Shown here piece by piece: positions 9,186 to 18,638 of a stretch of 64,000 nucleotides of DNA. The stretch is taken from the NCBI GenBank assembly GCA_965229725.1, contig OZ245923.1, positions 930,001 to 994,000 of the forward strand, written 5' to 3'. The notes beneath the pieces were generated by a model. That model did not search any database and had not been told where the DNA came from. It was given only the letters and a program-made list of their open reading frames with translations. Numbering within the stretch: position 1 is the stretch's first letter; the number at the start of each line of letters is the position of its first letter. The stretch comes from Aquirickettsia sp965229725. Its GTDB lineage: Bacteria > Pseudomonadota > Alphaproteobacteria > Rickettsiales > Midichloriaceae. Position numbers and translations under genes: made by a program.

Positions 9186-9212
9186 TTGGTCTGACGACTT
9201 GGGGTCACTTCA
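9186..9212 (-). repeat. IS3 right terminal inverted repeat
   Basis: Reverse-complement partner of 7883-7909. On the plus strand it begins TTGGTCTGA and ends GGGGTCACTTCA. Confidence 0.85.
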
Positions 9213-9395
9213 ATATCCTTTTTTTATAAGCATTATATTAAACAGAATAATTTTAAATTTCTTCCTGTAACGTTTTACTATATCATATATTCTAAAACAT
9301 GAGGTATAGCTTATTGTGCAGTTAAATTAATATTGATAAATTGAAATATAATCTCACCTCGATTGCTATTCATTGTAACACTTATAGGCTCTGAA

Positions 9396-10223
9396 TTACT
9401 TACATAAAATATACATTTCTGACCTTCTATTCTTCTTATCTTTTACGCCTTTCTCAGTTTTTACTAGATATTTTTTATAACCATGTCCAATAATTTTCTT
9501 CGACTTTATACTATTTATAACTTTAGATACCTTTTGCGCTCTCATTAAAGATACTTTATCATTATGCTCTTGACTTCCTGTATAATCAGCATGTCCTTCA
9601 ATGTTTATAGTACAATTATTGCCTGTTTTTTGAGATTTAATGAATTCTTTGATTTGTGATATTTGCTTGTTATTTAATTCAGTTTCATTAAATTCATAAA
9701 ATATTATAAATTTATTATTTACTTCAGATGTCGAAGAGCTATTAATTTCGTTAATGAATTTAAAAAAGTTATCCTTGCACAGTTTAATGTCATCTTTTTG
9801 CCATCCTTCTTCCAATTCTTCTACCCAACAATCATAATTAGCTTGAGCTTGCGCCAATTGCACGGGATAAAGCTTTTTATTTTTATCACTCAATAATAAA
9901 TTCAATGCATTATATGCTGATAACACTTCTTTTTTCGAAGAGGAATCTTTTATTTGCCAATTTTCAGGATTTTCTGGAGATGTATTAATATTATGTGACG
10001 CCTTAATAGCTTTTTCAGCAAAATACTCAGAATCAAACCAATCATATTTTTCAGCTTCTTGTGTTGCAAAATTTACATAATATTTTGCCAAATTTGAGTT
10101 AAAACTTTTGTCGTCAAAATGGAGTTCTTTTGATTTTTGAAGTTGAGATTTACAACCAACCATTAATAAGATTACTATGTAGAAGAGAATTTTAAACTTA
10201 TATTTAAGTATATTCATGTACAT
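9396..10223 (-). CDS. OmpA-domain outer-membrane lipoprotein
   Basis: A 275-aa protein with an N-terminal membrane segment and lipobox (LLMVGC, Cys at about residue 24), so it is probably a lipoprotein. The first half has a helical, low-complexity character. The C-terminal part (from about residue 165) matches an OmpA peptidoglycan-binding domain: FNETELNNKQ, NIEGHADYTGSQEHNDKVS, RAQKV, HGYKK, NRRSEMYI. Likely tethers the outer membrane to peptidoglycan. Translation could start at Met1 or Met3. It is monocistronic, with the IS inserted downstream. Confidence 0.82.
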   Translation of the reverse strand: MYMNILKYKFKILFYIVILLMVGCKSQLQKSKELHFDDKSFNSNLAKYYVNFATQEAEKYDWFDSEYFAEKAIKASHNINTSPENPENWQIKDSSSKKEVLSAYNALNLLLSDKNKKLYPVQLAQAQANYDCWVEELEEGWQKDDIKLCKDNFFKFINEINSSSTSEVNNKFIIFYEFNETELNNKQISQIKEFIKSQKTGNNCTINIEGHADYTGSQEHNDKVSLMRAQKVSKVINSIKSKKIIGHGYKKYLVKTEKGVKDKKNRRSEMYILCK

Positions 10224-10313
10224 TTTAGATTAGTTATACACTGCATATATAAACCACAATATGCAATTATACAAGGTGTATAATTATATTGTATTATTTC
10301 ACCACGGCTCAGG

Positions 10314-11639
10314 TTAATTCACTATTCTTTCTAATTTTATATTGGTATTTTTAAGTTTTTCCAATAAATTACCATAACCCCTTTCTATTTGCTCAGCCAC
10401 ATCAAGCCTACTTTCCCCTTCAGCTAAAACTGCAGCAATCAAATATGCCAACCCAGCTCTTAAATCTGGAGTGACTAGTGGCGATGATATAGATTTGAGT
10501 TTTGTTGGACCATGAATTAATGCACTGTGAAGATGATCTTGCCCTCTATATCTACATTCTACCGAACCCAAACATGAGCTAACAGTTTCAGTTTTTGCAC
10601 CAAGTTTATTTAGAATGTCCAAATAACCAAATCTTTTTTCATGGACTGTTTCATGAATAACAGATGTACCCTTAGCTTGTGTAAGAATTGTTGCAAATGG
10701 TTGTTGCCAATCGGTAGAAAAGCCTGGATGAACATCAGTTTCTATTTCAGTAGATTTTAAATCTTCTTTTCTAAAAAACATTATACTATCATCCTTTAGA
10801 AATTTAAATCCACCTCCAATTTTACTAAAGTGTGGTAAAAAATTTCCAAGCAAGTCCGGTCTAATACCAGAAACTTCAATTTCACCGTTTGAAGCGCATG
10901 CAAGTGACGCCCATGAAGCAGCTTCAATTCTGTCCCCTGCAAGAAAAAAATTCGTGCCATTTAATTTTTCAACTCCCTGGATAATTAACTCTCTGTTACC
11001 TGAAAGAAATATTATAGCTCCCATAGAACGCAGCATTGTTATTAATTCTATAATTTCTGGTTCTAAAGCTATATTTTTTATAATACTTGTACCCTCTGCA
11101 AGCACACTTAAAAACAAACATGTTTCTGTTGCTCCGACAGATGGATATGGCAAATCTATATGAGCAGCTTGAAGCCTCCTCTTAGATTCCGCAAAGTATT
11201 TATTACCCTTTTTATAAACCTCAGCCCCAAATTTCTTTATTGCCTCAATGTGATAATCAACATTCCTCTGGCCAATATGATCTCCTCCAACAGTTGGCAC
11301 ACTTGCCTTTCCAAATCTATGAAGTAATATACTTAAGAGCAGAATCGGAACTCTGTTAGTTTTTGTATCAGGCAATGATGCCTCATATTCAGTTATTTTA
11401 GTTGCATCAATATACATAGTATTAATATCTTGTTTCCAATCCACCCCAACACCTGCAGACATTAATAGCTCTTTTGTAATTTCTACATCACCAATATTTG
11501 GCATTCCTCTAAGCACCGTTTGGTCTGAACATAATAAAGCCGCAACCATGGCTTTAGTTGCAAGATTTTTTGCCCCCATGCAAGAAATTTTTCCATGAAT
11601 AGGAATTCCACCCTGAATAATATATGAAATACTTTGCAT
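10314..11639 (-). CDS. murA: MurA, UDP-N-acetylglucosamine 1-carboxyvinyltransferase (Cys-to-Asp type)
   Basis: A 441-aa EPSP-synthase-fold enzyme that transfers enolpyruvate from PEP to UDP-GlcNAc, the first committed step of peptidoglycan synthesis. Family residues are kept: GAKN (Lys24), the Arg in IGQRNVD (Arg125), GDRIEAASWA, GFSTDWQQPF and PDLRAGLAYLIAA. The loop that normally carries the fosfomycin-reactive Cys reads GGDHIGQR, with Asp120 replacing it, as in mycobacterial GGDAIGSR. Start is 11 nt after the phosphohexomutase stop. It may be a MurA of a different lineage from typical rickettsial MurA, which has GGCAIGAR as I recall it. Confidence 0.92.
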   Translation of the reverse strand: MQSISYIIQGGIPIHGKISCMGAKNLATKAMVAALLCSDQTVLRGMPNIGDVEITKELLMSAGVGVDWKQDINTMYIDATKITEYEASLPDTKTNRVPILLLSILLHRFGKASVPTVGGDHIGQRNVDYHIEAIKKFGAEVYKKGNKYFAESKRRLQAAHIDLPYPSVGATETCLFLSVLAEGTSIIKNIALEPEIIELITMLRSMGAIIFLSGNRELIIQGVEKLNGTNFFLAGDRIEAASWASLACASNGEIEVSGIRPDLLGNFLPHFSKIGGGFKFLKDDSIMFFRKEDLKSTEIETDVHPGFSTDWQQPFATILTQAKGTSVIHETVHEKRFGYLDILNKLGAKTETVSSCLGSVECRYRGQDHLHSALIHGPTKLKSISSPLVTPDLRAGLAYLIAAVLAEGESRLDVAEQIERGYGNLLEKLKNTNIKLERIVN

Positions 11640-11650
11640 TATATTTTAGA

Positions 11651-13048
11651 TTAATTAAAAAAATTGTTAATTCCAATTGAACGGAGTATATTTGATAAAT
11701 GTGTTAATATAAAGTGAAAATTCTCTTGAGAATAACCTTCAAATCTCATTATTAATGAATCTTCAGTATTAGAACATCTAATTAACCACCATCCCCTCTC
11801 ACACTCTACTCTTATTCCATCCATATCGTTGTATGAAATTTTTTTACTATTTAATAAATTTTTTATCCTATTAATGGTTAAAATTTTATGACTATCTTCG
11901 CATTTTATTTTTATTTCAGGAGAAACAAAAATTTTAGGCAAATTATTAAAATACTCTCTGTTTTTTTCCGCTAAAAATAAATACGTGAGCTTACATGAGG
12001 CAAATAATGCATCGTCAAATCCAAAATAGTTTTCTTTAAAAAACATATGACCACTTACCTCACCTGCCAGCAACGCACCCTCCTTTACCATTTTATTTTT
12101 TATGTTCGCATGGCCAGTTTTATACAATATAATTTCAGCCCCTTCATTGTTAATCTTATCCACAAGAGTTTTGCTTGCTTTAATATCGGCAATAATTTTT
12201 GGTTTAAAATGCCTTTTTAGTAAATCTCTGGCGAAAAATGCTAATAATTCGTCTCCAAAAACCACCCTATAATTACCATTTATCAAAACTATTCTATCAG
12301 CATCACCATCCAATGCTATTCCAAAGTCACACCTTTGTTTTTTCATTATAGTTTTTAAGCCAGATAAGTTTTGTTCATTAGTAGGGTCAACATATCGATC
12401 TTTCGCATTTTCATTAACTAAAATATGCTCCCCAGGCAATTTTTTAATTATCATCTTTAAAATTTTGGCTAAAGATGAGTTACAAATATCCCAAGCAATT
12501 TTTAATCTGCAGTCAAATTCACTTTTAGAAAAATGTGTTATTGGATTCGTAATCTTATCTATATATTCTTGATTAATATTAATTTCTTTGAATAATCCCC
12601 GTGTTTTTGGGAATAAAATACCTTCATTTTTTGCAATATTACAAATTTCCATTAAGCTTTTCCCAAAGAGTGGCTTTTTATCTACTATAATCTTGAATCC
12701 GTTAAATTTTGGTGGATTATGAGAGGCCGTCACCATTACTCCGCAAGAGCAATGACTAATGATATGGCATGCATAATAAAGAATTGGCGTTGTGATTAGC
12801 CCTAGATCTAACACATCTAGCCCCACATCTAAAAATCCTTCTATCAAGCTTGATTTTAACTTTGGAGAACTTTTTCTTCCATCGTAACCAACACATATTT
12901 TTGATTGGATGTTTCTATTTTTTATATACGTCCCTAAACCGCAGCCTAAAAAATACGCATCACTTTCTGTTAAATCTTTTCGAAACTCCCCCCTTATATC
13001 ATATTCTTTAATTATTTTTGTTTTGAGGACATGCTTTTTGCACAGCAT
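11651..13048 (-). CDS. Phosphomannomutase/phosphoglucomutase (alpha-D-phosphohexomutase)
   Basis: A 465-aa four-domain phosphohexomutase of the AlgC/ManB type. Seen: N-terminal IIKEYDIRGEF, the phosphoserine loop VMVTASHNPPKFNGFK, the metal loop ALDGDADRIVL, the sugar loop GEVSGHMFF and the C-terminal phosphate-binding RCSNTEDSLIMRFEG. It interconverts hexose 1- and 6-phosphates for envelope polysaccharide precursors; substrate preference cannot be read from sequence. The ATG at 13048 overlaps bolA by 41 nt; no better later start precedes the conserved N-terminus. Confidence 0.9.
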   Translation of the reverse strand: MLCKKHVLKTKIIKEYDIRGEFRKDLTESDAYFLGCGLGTYIKNRNIQSKICVGYDGRKSSPKLKSSLIEGFLDVGLDVLDLGLITTPILYYACHIISHCSCGVMVTASHNPPKFNGFKIIVDKKPLFGKSLMEICNIAKNEGILFPKTRGLFKEININQEYIDKITNPITHFSKSEFDCRLKIAWDICNSSLAKILKMIIKKLPGEHILVNENAKDRYVDPTNEQNLSGLKTIMKKQRCDFGIALDGDADRIVLINGNYRVVFGDELLAFFARDLLKRHFKPKIIADIKASKTLVDKINNEGAEIILYKTGHANIKNKMVKEGALLAGEVSGHMFFKENYFGFDDALFASCKLTYLFLAEKNREYFNNLPKIFVSPEIKIKCEDSHKILTINRIKNLLNSKKISYNDMDGIRVECERGWWLIRCSNTEDSLIMRFEGYSQENFHFILTHLSNILRSIGINNFFN

Positions 13049-13340
13049 TCTTATCTATATACTCCTTCCCATTGTATGACCTTATCTTTAAAGCATGAAT
13101 TATTTTAAACTCATCCCTTAGTATTTGATTTATAATCTTATGTCTACTTAATAAATTAATCTCATCAAAATTCCTTGCTGCAATCGTTAATGAAAAGTGT
13201 GTACCACCAGCTTTTGCTTCTTCATTATGATTAGCATGTAAATAAGATTCATCTTTTAAATTGAGAAAAATAACATCAAGATTCTCTCTTAGTTTTTTTT
13301 CAATCTGATCCTTTATCTCAGTTTTTATAGCCTGATGCAT
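13008..13340 (-). CDS. BolA family protein
   Basis: A 110-aa BolA-like protein: IEKKLRENLDVIFLNLKDES, then the conserved NHEEAKAGGTHFSL-type segment, here HNEEAKAGGTHFSLTI, and LLSRHKIINQILRDEF...IHALKI. BolA proteins partner monothiol glutaredoxins in iron-sulfur trafficking and affect cell shape and stress responses. It overlaps both neighbours (23 nt with the UbiH-type gene, 41 nt with the mutase), so it sits in the middle of a compressed operon. Confidence 0.88.
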   Translation of the reverse strand: MHQAIKTEIKDQIEKKLRENLDVIFLNLKDESYLHANHNEEAKAGGTHFSLTIAARNFDEINLLSRHKIINQILRDEFKIIHALKIRSYNGKEYIDKNAVQKACPQNKNN

Positions 13341-14508
13341 AACTCATTATATATTTTTTTAATGGAGTTAAATTATTAATAATTTTAAGTCCAGCCTTGC
13401 GTAGGATTTTAGCAAAAATCAAATCGGAGGAAAAGATTTGATTAATATTATGAGTACTATTAATCATTAAATTAACATCAAATTCTCTTTTCTTGTTATA
13501 TTGATTCAATAAATTATTTGAATAAATATTAAGCCCTAATCCTATATTCTCTTTAATTAACTCATCTAATAACTGTACATCTCTTAAACCTAAATTCAAC
13601 CCTTGTCCAGCTATCGGATGGATACTATGCATTGCATCTCCACAAAGAATAGTCTTATCCTTTATGTAAGATTTTGCATATACCAAGCTTAGCGGAAAAT
13701 ATATTATATCTGATGTAATCTCAACATTTCCTAAATAATCATCAAGTTTGCTTTTTACCATATATGTCACATCATCTTTTGACATAGAAGCTAATATTTC
13801 ACCAACTCCATTTTTATCCGTCCACACGACACAAGATTCATGCCCACCTTTTTTGGGCAATAATGCTAAAGGACCTGCTTTCAAAAATTTCTCTGCAGCC
13901 ACACCCTGATGATTAAATTCATGCTTTATATCAAAGACGATTGCATCTTGCTTATAATTAATTTGATTTGTTTTTATGTCTAACAAATCTCTTGTTTTGG
14001 AATTTTTTCCTTCTGCAACTATTAATAATTTGGATGTTAAGGTTTTGTTGTTCGAAAATTTTATCTCAATATTATATGGATGATTTACAACTCGTGTAAT
14101 CTCGTGCTTTGTATAAATTGTAATATTTTTGCACTTCTTTACCCTTTCATTTAATGAGTTTAGTATATGCATTTCATCAACCATAAAGCCAAAATTTTGT
14201 GAATTTAAATCCTTTGGGTCAAAAATGAGATTTTCATTATTTTCACAATCCTCAATTAAAATTTGATTAATAGGTTGAGCATGATTTTTTATATGATCAG
14301 CAATACCAATATTCTTGAAAATTTCCATCGATGCTGAAGCAATAGCAAAAATCCTGCTTGGAAATTTTGATTTAGCATTAACACTTTTATAACTATAATT
14401 ATTGTCTATAATGGCAATTTTTAAATTTTGCTTTGCCAATAGACATGCAATGGACATACCTATATACCCCGCTCCACTGATGATAATGTCAAATTCAATC
14501 TTTTTCAT
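13318..14508 (-). CDS. UbiH/UbiF/COQ6-family FAD-dependent monooxygenase
   Basis: An aromatic-ring hydroxylase of ubiquinone biosynthesis, about 396 aa. The N-terminal FAD-binding motif is FDIIISGAGYIGMSIACLLA; a second FAD motif is CGDAMHSIHPIAGQGLNLGL near residue 280-300. The position hydroxylated (C5, C6 or C1) cannot be told from sequence. The frame is open from a TTG at 14526, but the ATG at 14508 aligns better with the family start and leaves a 14-nt overlap with the RND gene, so I use it. Confidence 0.88.
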   Translation of the reverse strand: MKKIEFDIIISGAGYIGMSIACLLAKQNLKIAIIDNNYSYKSVNAKSKFPSRIFAIASASMEIFKNIGIADHIKNHAQPINQILIEDCENNENLIFDPKDLNSQNFGFMVDEMHILNSLNERVKKCKNITIYTKHEITRVVNHPYNIEIKFSNNKTLTSKLLIVAEGKNSKTRDLLDIKTNQINYKQDAIVFDIKHEFNHQGVAAEKFLKAGPLALLPKKGGHESCVVWTDKNGVGEILASMSKDDVTYMVKSKLDDYLGNVEITSDIIYFPLSLVYAKSYIKDKTILCGDAMHSIHPIAGQGLNLGLRDVQLLDELIKENIGLGLNIYSNNLLNQYNKKREFDVNLMINSTHNINQIFSSDLIFAKILRKAGLKIINNLTPLKKYIMSYASGYKN

Positions 14509-17500
14509 TTTTATTAAATGGGTCAAATCTTTTTCCTATGAGTAATAAGCATGGTGTGAAAAACAGCGTTAAAATCGTTGCAAACGCCAATCCCCCTGCT
14601 ATTGAAGTTGAAAGTTGGCGCCACCATTGACTCGATGGAGCGTCATACATGACTTCACGAGTAAAAAAATTAATCGTTAGACCAAAAATCATTGGTAACA
14701 ATCCAAGAATTGCTGTTGTTGCTGTTAATAATATAGGCCTAACTCTCTGTATACCTGCCCTAATTATTGAATCCCTAACGTCATGTCCACTTTTTCTGAG
14801 ATGTTGATAAGTATCAATAAACAATATATTATTATTTAATACTATGCCCGACAAAGCAATAACTCCTATTCCACACATAACTATTCCAAAAGGTTGCCAC
14901 GTTATTATTAAACCGAGCAATACCCCAACTGTGGATAGAAATACAGCGCTCATAACAACTATGGTATGGTAAAATGAGTTAAACTGAACTAGCATTATCA
15001 TGAACATCATGATTAAAGCTAACGAAAATGCTTTGCCTAAAAAATCTGATGCTTCTTTTTGATCCTCACTCTCTCCTTTAAATTGGTAATTTATGCCTTC
15101 TTCTAGATTCTTATTTAACCATTCTTCAAGCTCTTTTATTTTATCATCAACTAAAACACCTTTTTTTACATCTGCCTTTATTGTGATTACATTATGCCTA
15201 TCAACTCTATTTATTCTATTAATTTTGTCTGTCGCCTTTCTAGTTGCAAAATTTGTTATTGGAATACCATTATTCTCTCTATTGATGATTTTAAATTTAT
15301 CAATCTCATTAATATTCCTATTTTCTGAATTAAACCTCAAAACTATATCCACTTCATCATCAGAATAATCAGGTCTAAAACTGGATACTTTTAACCCATC
15401 AGTAAATAGGAGCAAACTATTGCCAACCTCCTTAGTGTTAAGCTTAAAAATTGTTGCTAATTCTCTATCGATATCTATTTTCCAATCAATTCCAGGTGCA
15501 GAATTTGTATCTTCTACATCTTTAAACCCACCCATTTGCTCCATAGCCAATTTGACCTTATTTACAAATTTTGGAACTTGATCAAAATCTCTTGAGCTAA
15601 AATTAACAGAAATTGGTTTAGTTTGCGAAGGTCCATTGCTTTGTTCTAAAATTTCTACTTCTACACCATCAATTCCCAACACCCTTTCCCTTATATCCTT
15701 AAATATAGCATCCGCTTTTCTTCTAGTTTTCCAATTAGCCAGCTCCAATTGTATTGTTCCTATTGTATTTTGTGGAAGAGAATCGTCTCTATCAAAATTT
15801 CCACTCTTTGTATAAAATACTTTGATATCAGATGTCATATCTATTATCTTTTTTTCAACTGACTTAGCTATCTTATCTCTTTCTTCTAAAGATAAGTCTC
15901 CCCCTGCCTTAATAGCAACTACTGCATTTTCTGGTTCAATTTTTGGAAAAAATTCTACCCCCGTACCTTTGGTGCTAAAAAATACATATACAGAAATCAA
16001 TACAACAAATCCTGAAAGAATAAATGTTTTGGGCCAGTTCAACACCATTTCTAGTAAATCATGATATCTTTTTGATAGACCTTTAAGATTATCAATATCA
16101 CCTTCTTCAGCCGCTTTCATCGAATTAATAGTTTTAATATCAAATTTCTTAGGCTTTCCAAATAATGGACCCATAGAAGGTTGAAAAAACAATGCAAAGA
16201 GAAGAGAATTTGTAAGTATAATTATTACTGTAATAGGCATAAACCTCATAAATTGACCTATTACACCAGGCCAAAACAATAAAGGCATAAATACTACAAT
16301 TTTTACAAGAGTGGATGTAACAATAGGCCAGAACATCCTAGTGGCAGAGTTAACAAAAGCAACTTTAACATCCATGCCCTCAATAATTTTTCTATCAGCA
16401 TATTCACTAACTACTATCGCATCATCAACTATCATCCCAACCGTGAGTATCAAACTAAACAACACGACAATATTAAGAGTATATCCAGAAACTTCCATTA
16501 CCAATATACCCACTAAAAAGGACGAGGGGATCGAAAGTGCTATCAACAAAGCAGACCTTCCACCGACTGAAAAAATAACAACTATAGTTACCAATATTAC
16601 CGCAAGTAATATTCCATTTTCTAAATCATCCACCATATCTACAATGTTTTCAGATTGATCTTGCGAGTAAATAATGTTCAAATTGCTTGGCAAATACATT
16701 TTCTGATCAGCAATTGTATTTTTTACTTCTGTGACTGTGGAAATAATATTAGCTCCAGTTCTTTTTGACACCTCTAAAACAATTGCTGGCTTCCCGTTAA
16801 CTCTAGCTATATATTCCGGGTCCTTATAGGTTTTTTTAATTTTTGCTATATTTTTTAATTTAATTACCTTGCTTCCATCAGAAAATATTGGAAAATCGTA
16901 TAGTTCATACACAGATTCAATTGTACTAGGAATCTTAACAGAAAAAGTTCCTCCTTCATTTTTAACCTTCCCTACAGCAACTAAAGAATTATTTTCTGCA
17001 ATCATTTGACTAATTTGCGACAAACTGATTCCATAAAATTCAAGCGTCTCTGGTTCAACTATTATTTCTACTATATCTTTTCTATCACCGCTGATATTTA
17101 CACTTAGTACATCTTGTACATTTTCAACTTTATCCCTTAATTTTCTCGCCATTGTAATTAAGCTTTCTTCAGGTATCTCTCCTGTTAAAATTATATTTAA
17201 AACAGGCATTAAGCTTAGATTAACTTCTTTTATTATGGGCTTATCAGTATTTTTAGGCAATTCATGCTCTGTATCATTAACTTTTGCTCTAACATCCCTT
17301 AATGCTTTATCACTATCAAATCCTGCATGAAATTTTATCAAAATCACTCCACTCCCTTCGTAGGCGTATGATTTTAATTCTTTAATACCTGAAATATTTC
17401 TTAACGCCATTTCCATAGGTTTTAGAAGCAATTTTTGAGAATCAGTAGGAGAAATACCTTGATGAGTTATAACCATATAAATCATAGGTATTTTTACATC

Positions 17501-17617
17501 CGGACTATCTTCTTTGGGTATAGAAATATATGAAAAATAGCCACAAATAACCAGCACAACTAAAAATAAAATTGTCGCTCTTTTTCTCAAGGTAAATGAT
17601 CTAATTATATTTTCCAT
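14495..17617 (-). CDS. RND-family efflux transporter, inner-membrane subunit
   Basis: A 1040-aa AcrB/MexB-like proton-driven exporter. It has the two-fold RND layout: a first TM helix after FTLRKRATILFLVV, a large periplasmic loop, a TM cluster with the proton-relay pair in GMIVDDAIVVSEY, then a second periplasmic loop and TM cluster (GIVLNNNILFIDTY, RVRPILLTATTAILGLLPMIFG). No membrane-fusion protein or outer-membrane factor gene is adjacent, so partners must be elsewhere. Substrate unknown. It heads a run of overlapping genes down to murA. Confidence 0.93.
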   Translation of the reverse strand: MENIIRSFTLRKRATILFLVVLVICGYFSYISIPKEDSPDVKIPMIYMVITHQGISPTDSQKLLLKPMEMALRNISGIKELKSYAYEGSGVILIKFHAGFDSDKALRDVRAKVNDTEHELPKNTDKPIIKEVNLSLMPVLNIILTGEIPEESLITMARKLRDKVENVQDVLSVNISGDRKDIVEIIVEPETLEFYGISLSQISQMIAENNSLVAVGKVKNEGGTFSVKIPSTIESVYELYDFPIFSDGSKVIKLKNIAKIKKTYKDPEYIARVNGKPAIVLEVSKRTGANIISTVTEVKNTIADQKMYLPSNLNIIYSQDQSENIVDMVDDLENGILLAVILVTIVVIFSVGGRSALLIALSIPSSFLVGILVMEVSGYTLNIVVLFSLILTVGMIVDDAIVVSEYADRKIIEGMDVKVAFVNSATRMFWPIVTSTLVKIVVFMPLLFWPGVIGQFMRFMPITVIIILTNSLLFALFFQPSMGPLFGKPKKFDIKTINSMKAAEEGDIDNLKGLSKRYHDLLEMVLNWPKTFILSGFVVLISVYVFFSTKGTGVEFFPKIEPENAVVAIKAGGDLSLEERDKIAKSVEKKIIDMTSDIKVFYTKSGNFDRDDSLPQNTIGTIQLELANWKTRRKADAIFKDIRERVLGIDGVEVEILEQSNGPSQTKPISVNFSSRDFDQVPKFVNKVKLAMEQMGGFKDVEDTNSAPGIDWKIDIDRELATIFKLNTKEVGNSLLLFTDGLKVSSFRPDYSDDEVDIVLRFNSENRNINEIDKFKIINRENNGIPITNFATRKATDKINRINRVDRHNVITIKADVKKGVLVDDKIKELEEWLNKNLEEGINYQFKGESEDQKEASDFLGKAFSLALIMMFMIMLVQFNSFYHTIVVMSAVFLSTVGVLLGLIITWQPFGIVMCGIGVIALSGIVLNNNILFIDTYQHLRKSGHDVRDSIIRAGIQRVRPILLTATTAILGLLPMIFGLTINFFTREVMYDAPSSQWWRQLSTSIAGGLAFATILTLFFTPCLLLIGKRFDPFNKNEKD

Positions 17618-17650
17618 AATGAGCTTTTTTAATTTTATTACCTACTCTTG

Positions 17651-17929
17651 TTATTTCGAAGATTCAATTTCTTTTCTTACCGAACTCGGAAGATCATTTT
17701 TTATTATTTTATACGCAAATTTTTCTACCAAACTAAAATCATCATATTTTTTGTCTTCATCTATTTTGATTGTGTACTTAGTCCTTCCATCATCAGATCT
17801 AGTTTTGGGCATCTCTTCTTGCTCTATATACTTTGGTTTATTTTTATACTCTGTATATTTTTGCAAAATCAAATAAGCAATTAATATCCATGCTAAATAC
17901 GTAATAATCTTACTTTTATACGTTATCAT
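17651..17929 (-). CDS. Small membrane-anchored protein of unknown function
   Basis: A 92-aa protein with one N-terminal transmembrane segment (IITYLAWILIAYLILQ, residues about 8-23) and a charged, probably exposed remainder rich in Lys, Asp and Glu (TRSDDGRTKYTIKIDEDKKY). I do not recognise the family. It lies 33 nt upstream of the RND gene on the same strand and is likely co-transcribed with it. Confidence 0.6.
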   Translation of the reverse strand: MITYKSKIITYLAWILIAYLILQKYTEYKNKPKYIEQEEMPKTRSDDGRTKYTIKIDEDKKYDDFSLVEKFAYKIIKNDLPSSVRKEIESSK

Positions 17930-18001
17930 TTATTGTACTATCTATGTATTTTCACTATGCTAAACTTTTTATATTAAAAAAACAACTTTAACCACTTAGG
18001 T

Positions 18002-18622
18002 CTAATAATTTCCTAATACATTCATTGCAACGCTTACTGCTATAGGTATTGTCATATTATCATTAAGTCTAGAATTTTTTGAATATAATTCAACAATAGT
18101 GGCAACAAGTGCAGTAAAAAATGAAGCTATTAAAAATTTAATATCCAAATTATAAATTATAGTAATTACCAAACTTAAAATACAAGATGTGCCAAAAAAA
18201 GCTGCGCTACCTTCAAGACTTTTACCATTTATTTTTGTTTTTCCAAATAATGTGCCAATTATAGCAGCCATGCTATCTGATAATATTAAGGTGGATACTG
18301 CAAGATTAAAGACTGGCTTTGATGATATAAACAAACATATAAGCATGCCAATGAAAGCAAAGGTTAGAGCTGAATAATTATCTTTTTCATGCGCTCTGTA
18401 TATTTGAGCAAGCCCCATTTTTTTAATAAACCTGTGCTCCAATAGATTGAATTTGATTCTAAATTTATCTACGGCAAAAGAAATAATTAAAAGCAATGAA
18501 ATAATGATTATCATTGTTTCTTTATCATAATAATGATAGATTATTGGAAATATTAAGCCGATCAAATGAATGCTTTTTCTGTAAATCTCAATCAATATGG
18601 GCGGACTATCCTTGTGTTTCAT
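18002..18622 (-). CDS. Diacylglycerol/polyprenol (dolichol) kinase-like integral membrane protein
   Basis: About 206 aa with some six hydrophobic segments. Features shared with the SEC59/DGK1/VTE5 CTP-dependent lipid-kinase family are IEIYRKSIHLIGLIFPI near the start, DSMAAIIGTLFGKTKINGKSLEGSAAFFG in two adjacent stretches, and a C-terminal ATIVELYS segment with a following Asn-Asp. Likely phosphorylates a polyprenol or diacylglycerol in the inner membrane. The frame is open upstream to a TTG at 18742, but that would overlap the divergent gene by about 100 nt; the ATG at 18622 is the sensible start. Confidence 0.72.
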   Translation of the reverse strand: MKHKDSPPILIEIYRKSIHLIGLIFPIIYHYYDKETMIIIISLLLIISFAVDKFRIKFNLLEHRFIKKMGLAQIYRAHEKDNYSALTFAFIGMLICLFISSKPVFNLAVSTLILSDSMAAIIGTLFGKTKINGKSLEGSAAFFGTSCILSLVITIIYNLDIKFLIASFFTALVATIVELYSKNSRLNDNMTIPIAVSVAMNVLGNY

Positions 18623-18638
18623 TTTATTTAAATAAATT

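Larger units (their letters stand above)
7883..9212 (+). mobile_element. IS3-family insertion sequence, about 1.33 kb
   Basis: Bounded by 27-bp imperfect terminal inverted repeats beginning TGAAGTGACCCC (7883-7909 and 9186-9212, with TG...CA ends). A second match, AGAGAGACA against TGTCTCTCT, lies just inside. It contains orfA (helix-turn-helix) and orfB (DDE integrase) in the usual IS3 order, orfB lying in the -1 frame relative to orfA. orfB has two internal frame breaks, so the copy is probably inactive. No clear 3-4 bp target duplication is seen (ACTA on the left, ATAT on the right). Confidence 0.9.

Noticed and set aside
7878..9216. Target-site duplication flanking the IS3 element
   Set aside because: Flanks ACTA and ATAT do not match over 3-4 bases; no duplication can be claimed.
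9361..9395. Third copy of the shared promoter motif (CATTGTAACACTTATA)
   Set aside because: Only part of the 16-mer matches, there is no TATAAT at the right distance, and no plus-strand gene follows.
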